6,883 nt of DNA from Myxococcales bacterium (GTDB taxonomy: Bacteria; Myxococcota_A; Polyangia; Polyangiales; Polyangiaceae): NCBI GenBank assembly GCA_013298325.1, contig JAAFHJ010000265.1, positions 1-6,883 of the forward strand, written 5' to 3'. The stretch's first letter is position 1. Each line of letters begins with the position of its first letter. Made by a program: the position numbers and the translations under genes. This document shows, piece by piece, positions 6,592 through 6,883 of the stretch. The notes beneath the pieces were generated by a model. The model did not search any database. It saw only the letters and a program-made list of their open reading frames with translations, and was not told the origin of the DNA.

Positions 6592-6883
6592 CTACGCGGA
6601 AAGCGCCTCTTCGGCGAGGCCCCATCGCACGCCGCGGTCGCTCACGCGCATCTCGGTGGCGCCGAGGCCATCGAGAATCGCTTCGACGAGGAGTGCACCG
6701 GCCACGATAACGTCGGCGCGCTTCGGGGACAACCCGGGGATTTTCCCCCGGGTTTCGCAATCTACGGCAGCGAGCTGCGCGAGCGTCGCGGCGAGCGCCT
6801 CTCGGGAAAAATGTGCACCATGCACCTTTGCGCCGTCGTAGACCTCCATCGCGCGATCGACGGCGACGAGGGTCGTTACCGTC
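6592..6883 (-). CDS. Ppx/GppA-family phosphatase, C-terminal part; 5' end beyond the right edge
   Basis: The frame is open through the right edge and ends with TAG at 6594-6592, giving 96 visible residues. An internal ATG at 6849 is not the real start, because the upstream in-frame residues TVTTLVAVDRA already match the family (the Gly-Thr-Val-Thr-Thr-Leu motif). The visible part continues with VYDGAKVHGAHFSREAL, then IPGLSPKRADVIVAGALLV, and ends with ATEMRVSDRGVRWGLAEEAL. The Arg-Ala-Asp-Val-Ile and Val-Ser-Asp-Arg-Gly-Val-Arg motifs are typical of the second half of the Ppx-GppA domain. These enzymes have the ASKHA fold and hydrolyse inorganic polyphosphate or the 5'-phosphate of pppGpp; the fragment cannot tell which. 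Because the protein ends shortly after the Ser-Asp-Arg-Gly motif, it is probably the short form of about 300 residues with no extra C-terminal domain. It precedes the small 79-residue gene on the same strand and may form an operon with it. Confidence 0.9.
   Translation of the reverse strand, partial: TVTTLVAVDRAMEVYDGAKVHGAHFSREALAATLAQLAAVDCETRGKIPGLSPKRADVIVAGALLVEAILDGLGATEMRVSDRGVRWGLAEEALSA
6731..6754. repeat. Perfect 9-bp inverted repeat inside the Ppx/GppA gene
   Basis: AACCCGGGG at 6731-6739 and CCCCGGGTT at 6746-6754 are exact reverse complements separated by six bases (ATTTTC). In RNA this would form a strong GC-rich stem. It lies within codons for Thr-Arg-Gly-Lys-Ile-Pro-Gly-Leu of the phosphatase, a conserved region, so protein coding alone may explain it. 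No run of T follows on either strand, so it is not a canonical terminator. Confidence 0.6.

Noticed and set aside
6122..6841. Plus-strand open frame of 239 codons spanning the gap and small gene
   Set aside because: Arg/Ala/Pro-rich, antisense to three minus-strand genes including the clear Ppx/GppA C-terminus.
1..6883. CRISPR array, tRNA, rRNA, insertion sequence or terminator
   Set aside because: I saw no regularly spaced repeats, no tRNA-like cloverleaf, no transposase motifs or terminal repeats, and no stem followed by a T run.

Overview
The window is GC-rich (about 65% by eye), almost entirely coding, and every supportable gene lies on the minus strand. Dense packing, GC-rich third positions and the gene families present suggest a free-living GC-rich bacterium, most likely of the Myxococcota or a related deltaproteobacterial lineage. 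That placement is an inference from style and content, not a marker-gene result.

In transcription order (right to left) the layout is: (1) the C-terminal 96 codons of a Ppx/GppA-family phosphatase, whose 5' part lies beyond the right edge; (2) a 79-residue uncharacterised protein starting 13 nt after it; (3) a 61-bp gap with no gene; (4) a 1014-residue protein with an N-terminal WGR domain, an Ala/Lys/Pro-rich linker, a long helical-repeat region and a C-terminal DUF4132 (MolR/YehI-type) domain; (5) a 373-residue MoxR-type AAA+ ATPase of the YehL kind, coupled to the previous stop through TGATG; (6) a DUF5682 (YehM-type) protein, coupled through ATGA, open for 705 codons to the left edge without a stop.

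Genes 4-6 match the conserved Escherichia coli block yehI-yehL-yehM (WGR-DUF4132, MoxR ATPase, DUF5682). In E. coli this is followed by a von Willebrand A protein (yehP) and a SWIM zinc-finger protein (yehQ), so a VWA gene is predicted beyond the left edge. The ATPase is presumably the motor, with DUF4132 and DUF5682 proteins as partners. No biochemical role is established for this set. Two sequence clues are worth following: the WGR domain with a basic linker suggests nucleic-acid contact, and the DUF5682 N-terminus carries motifs like those of the TraB/TIKI/ChaN/EreA-type hydrolase-like fold. The Ppx/GppA gene and the small gene may be a separate upstream unit.

No tRNA, rRNA, CRISPR array, insertion sequence or terminator was seen. 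The only sizeable non-coding stretch is the 61-bp gap.
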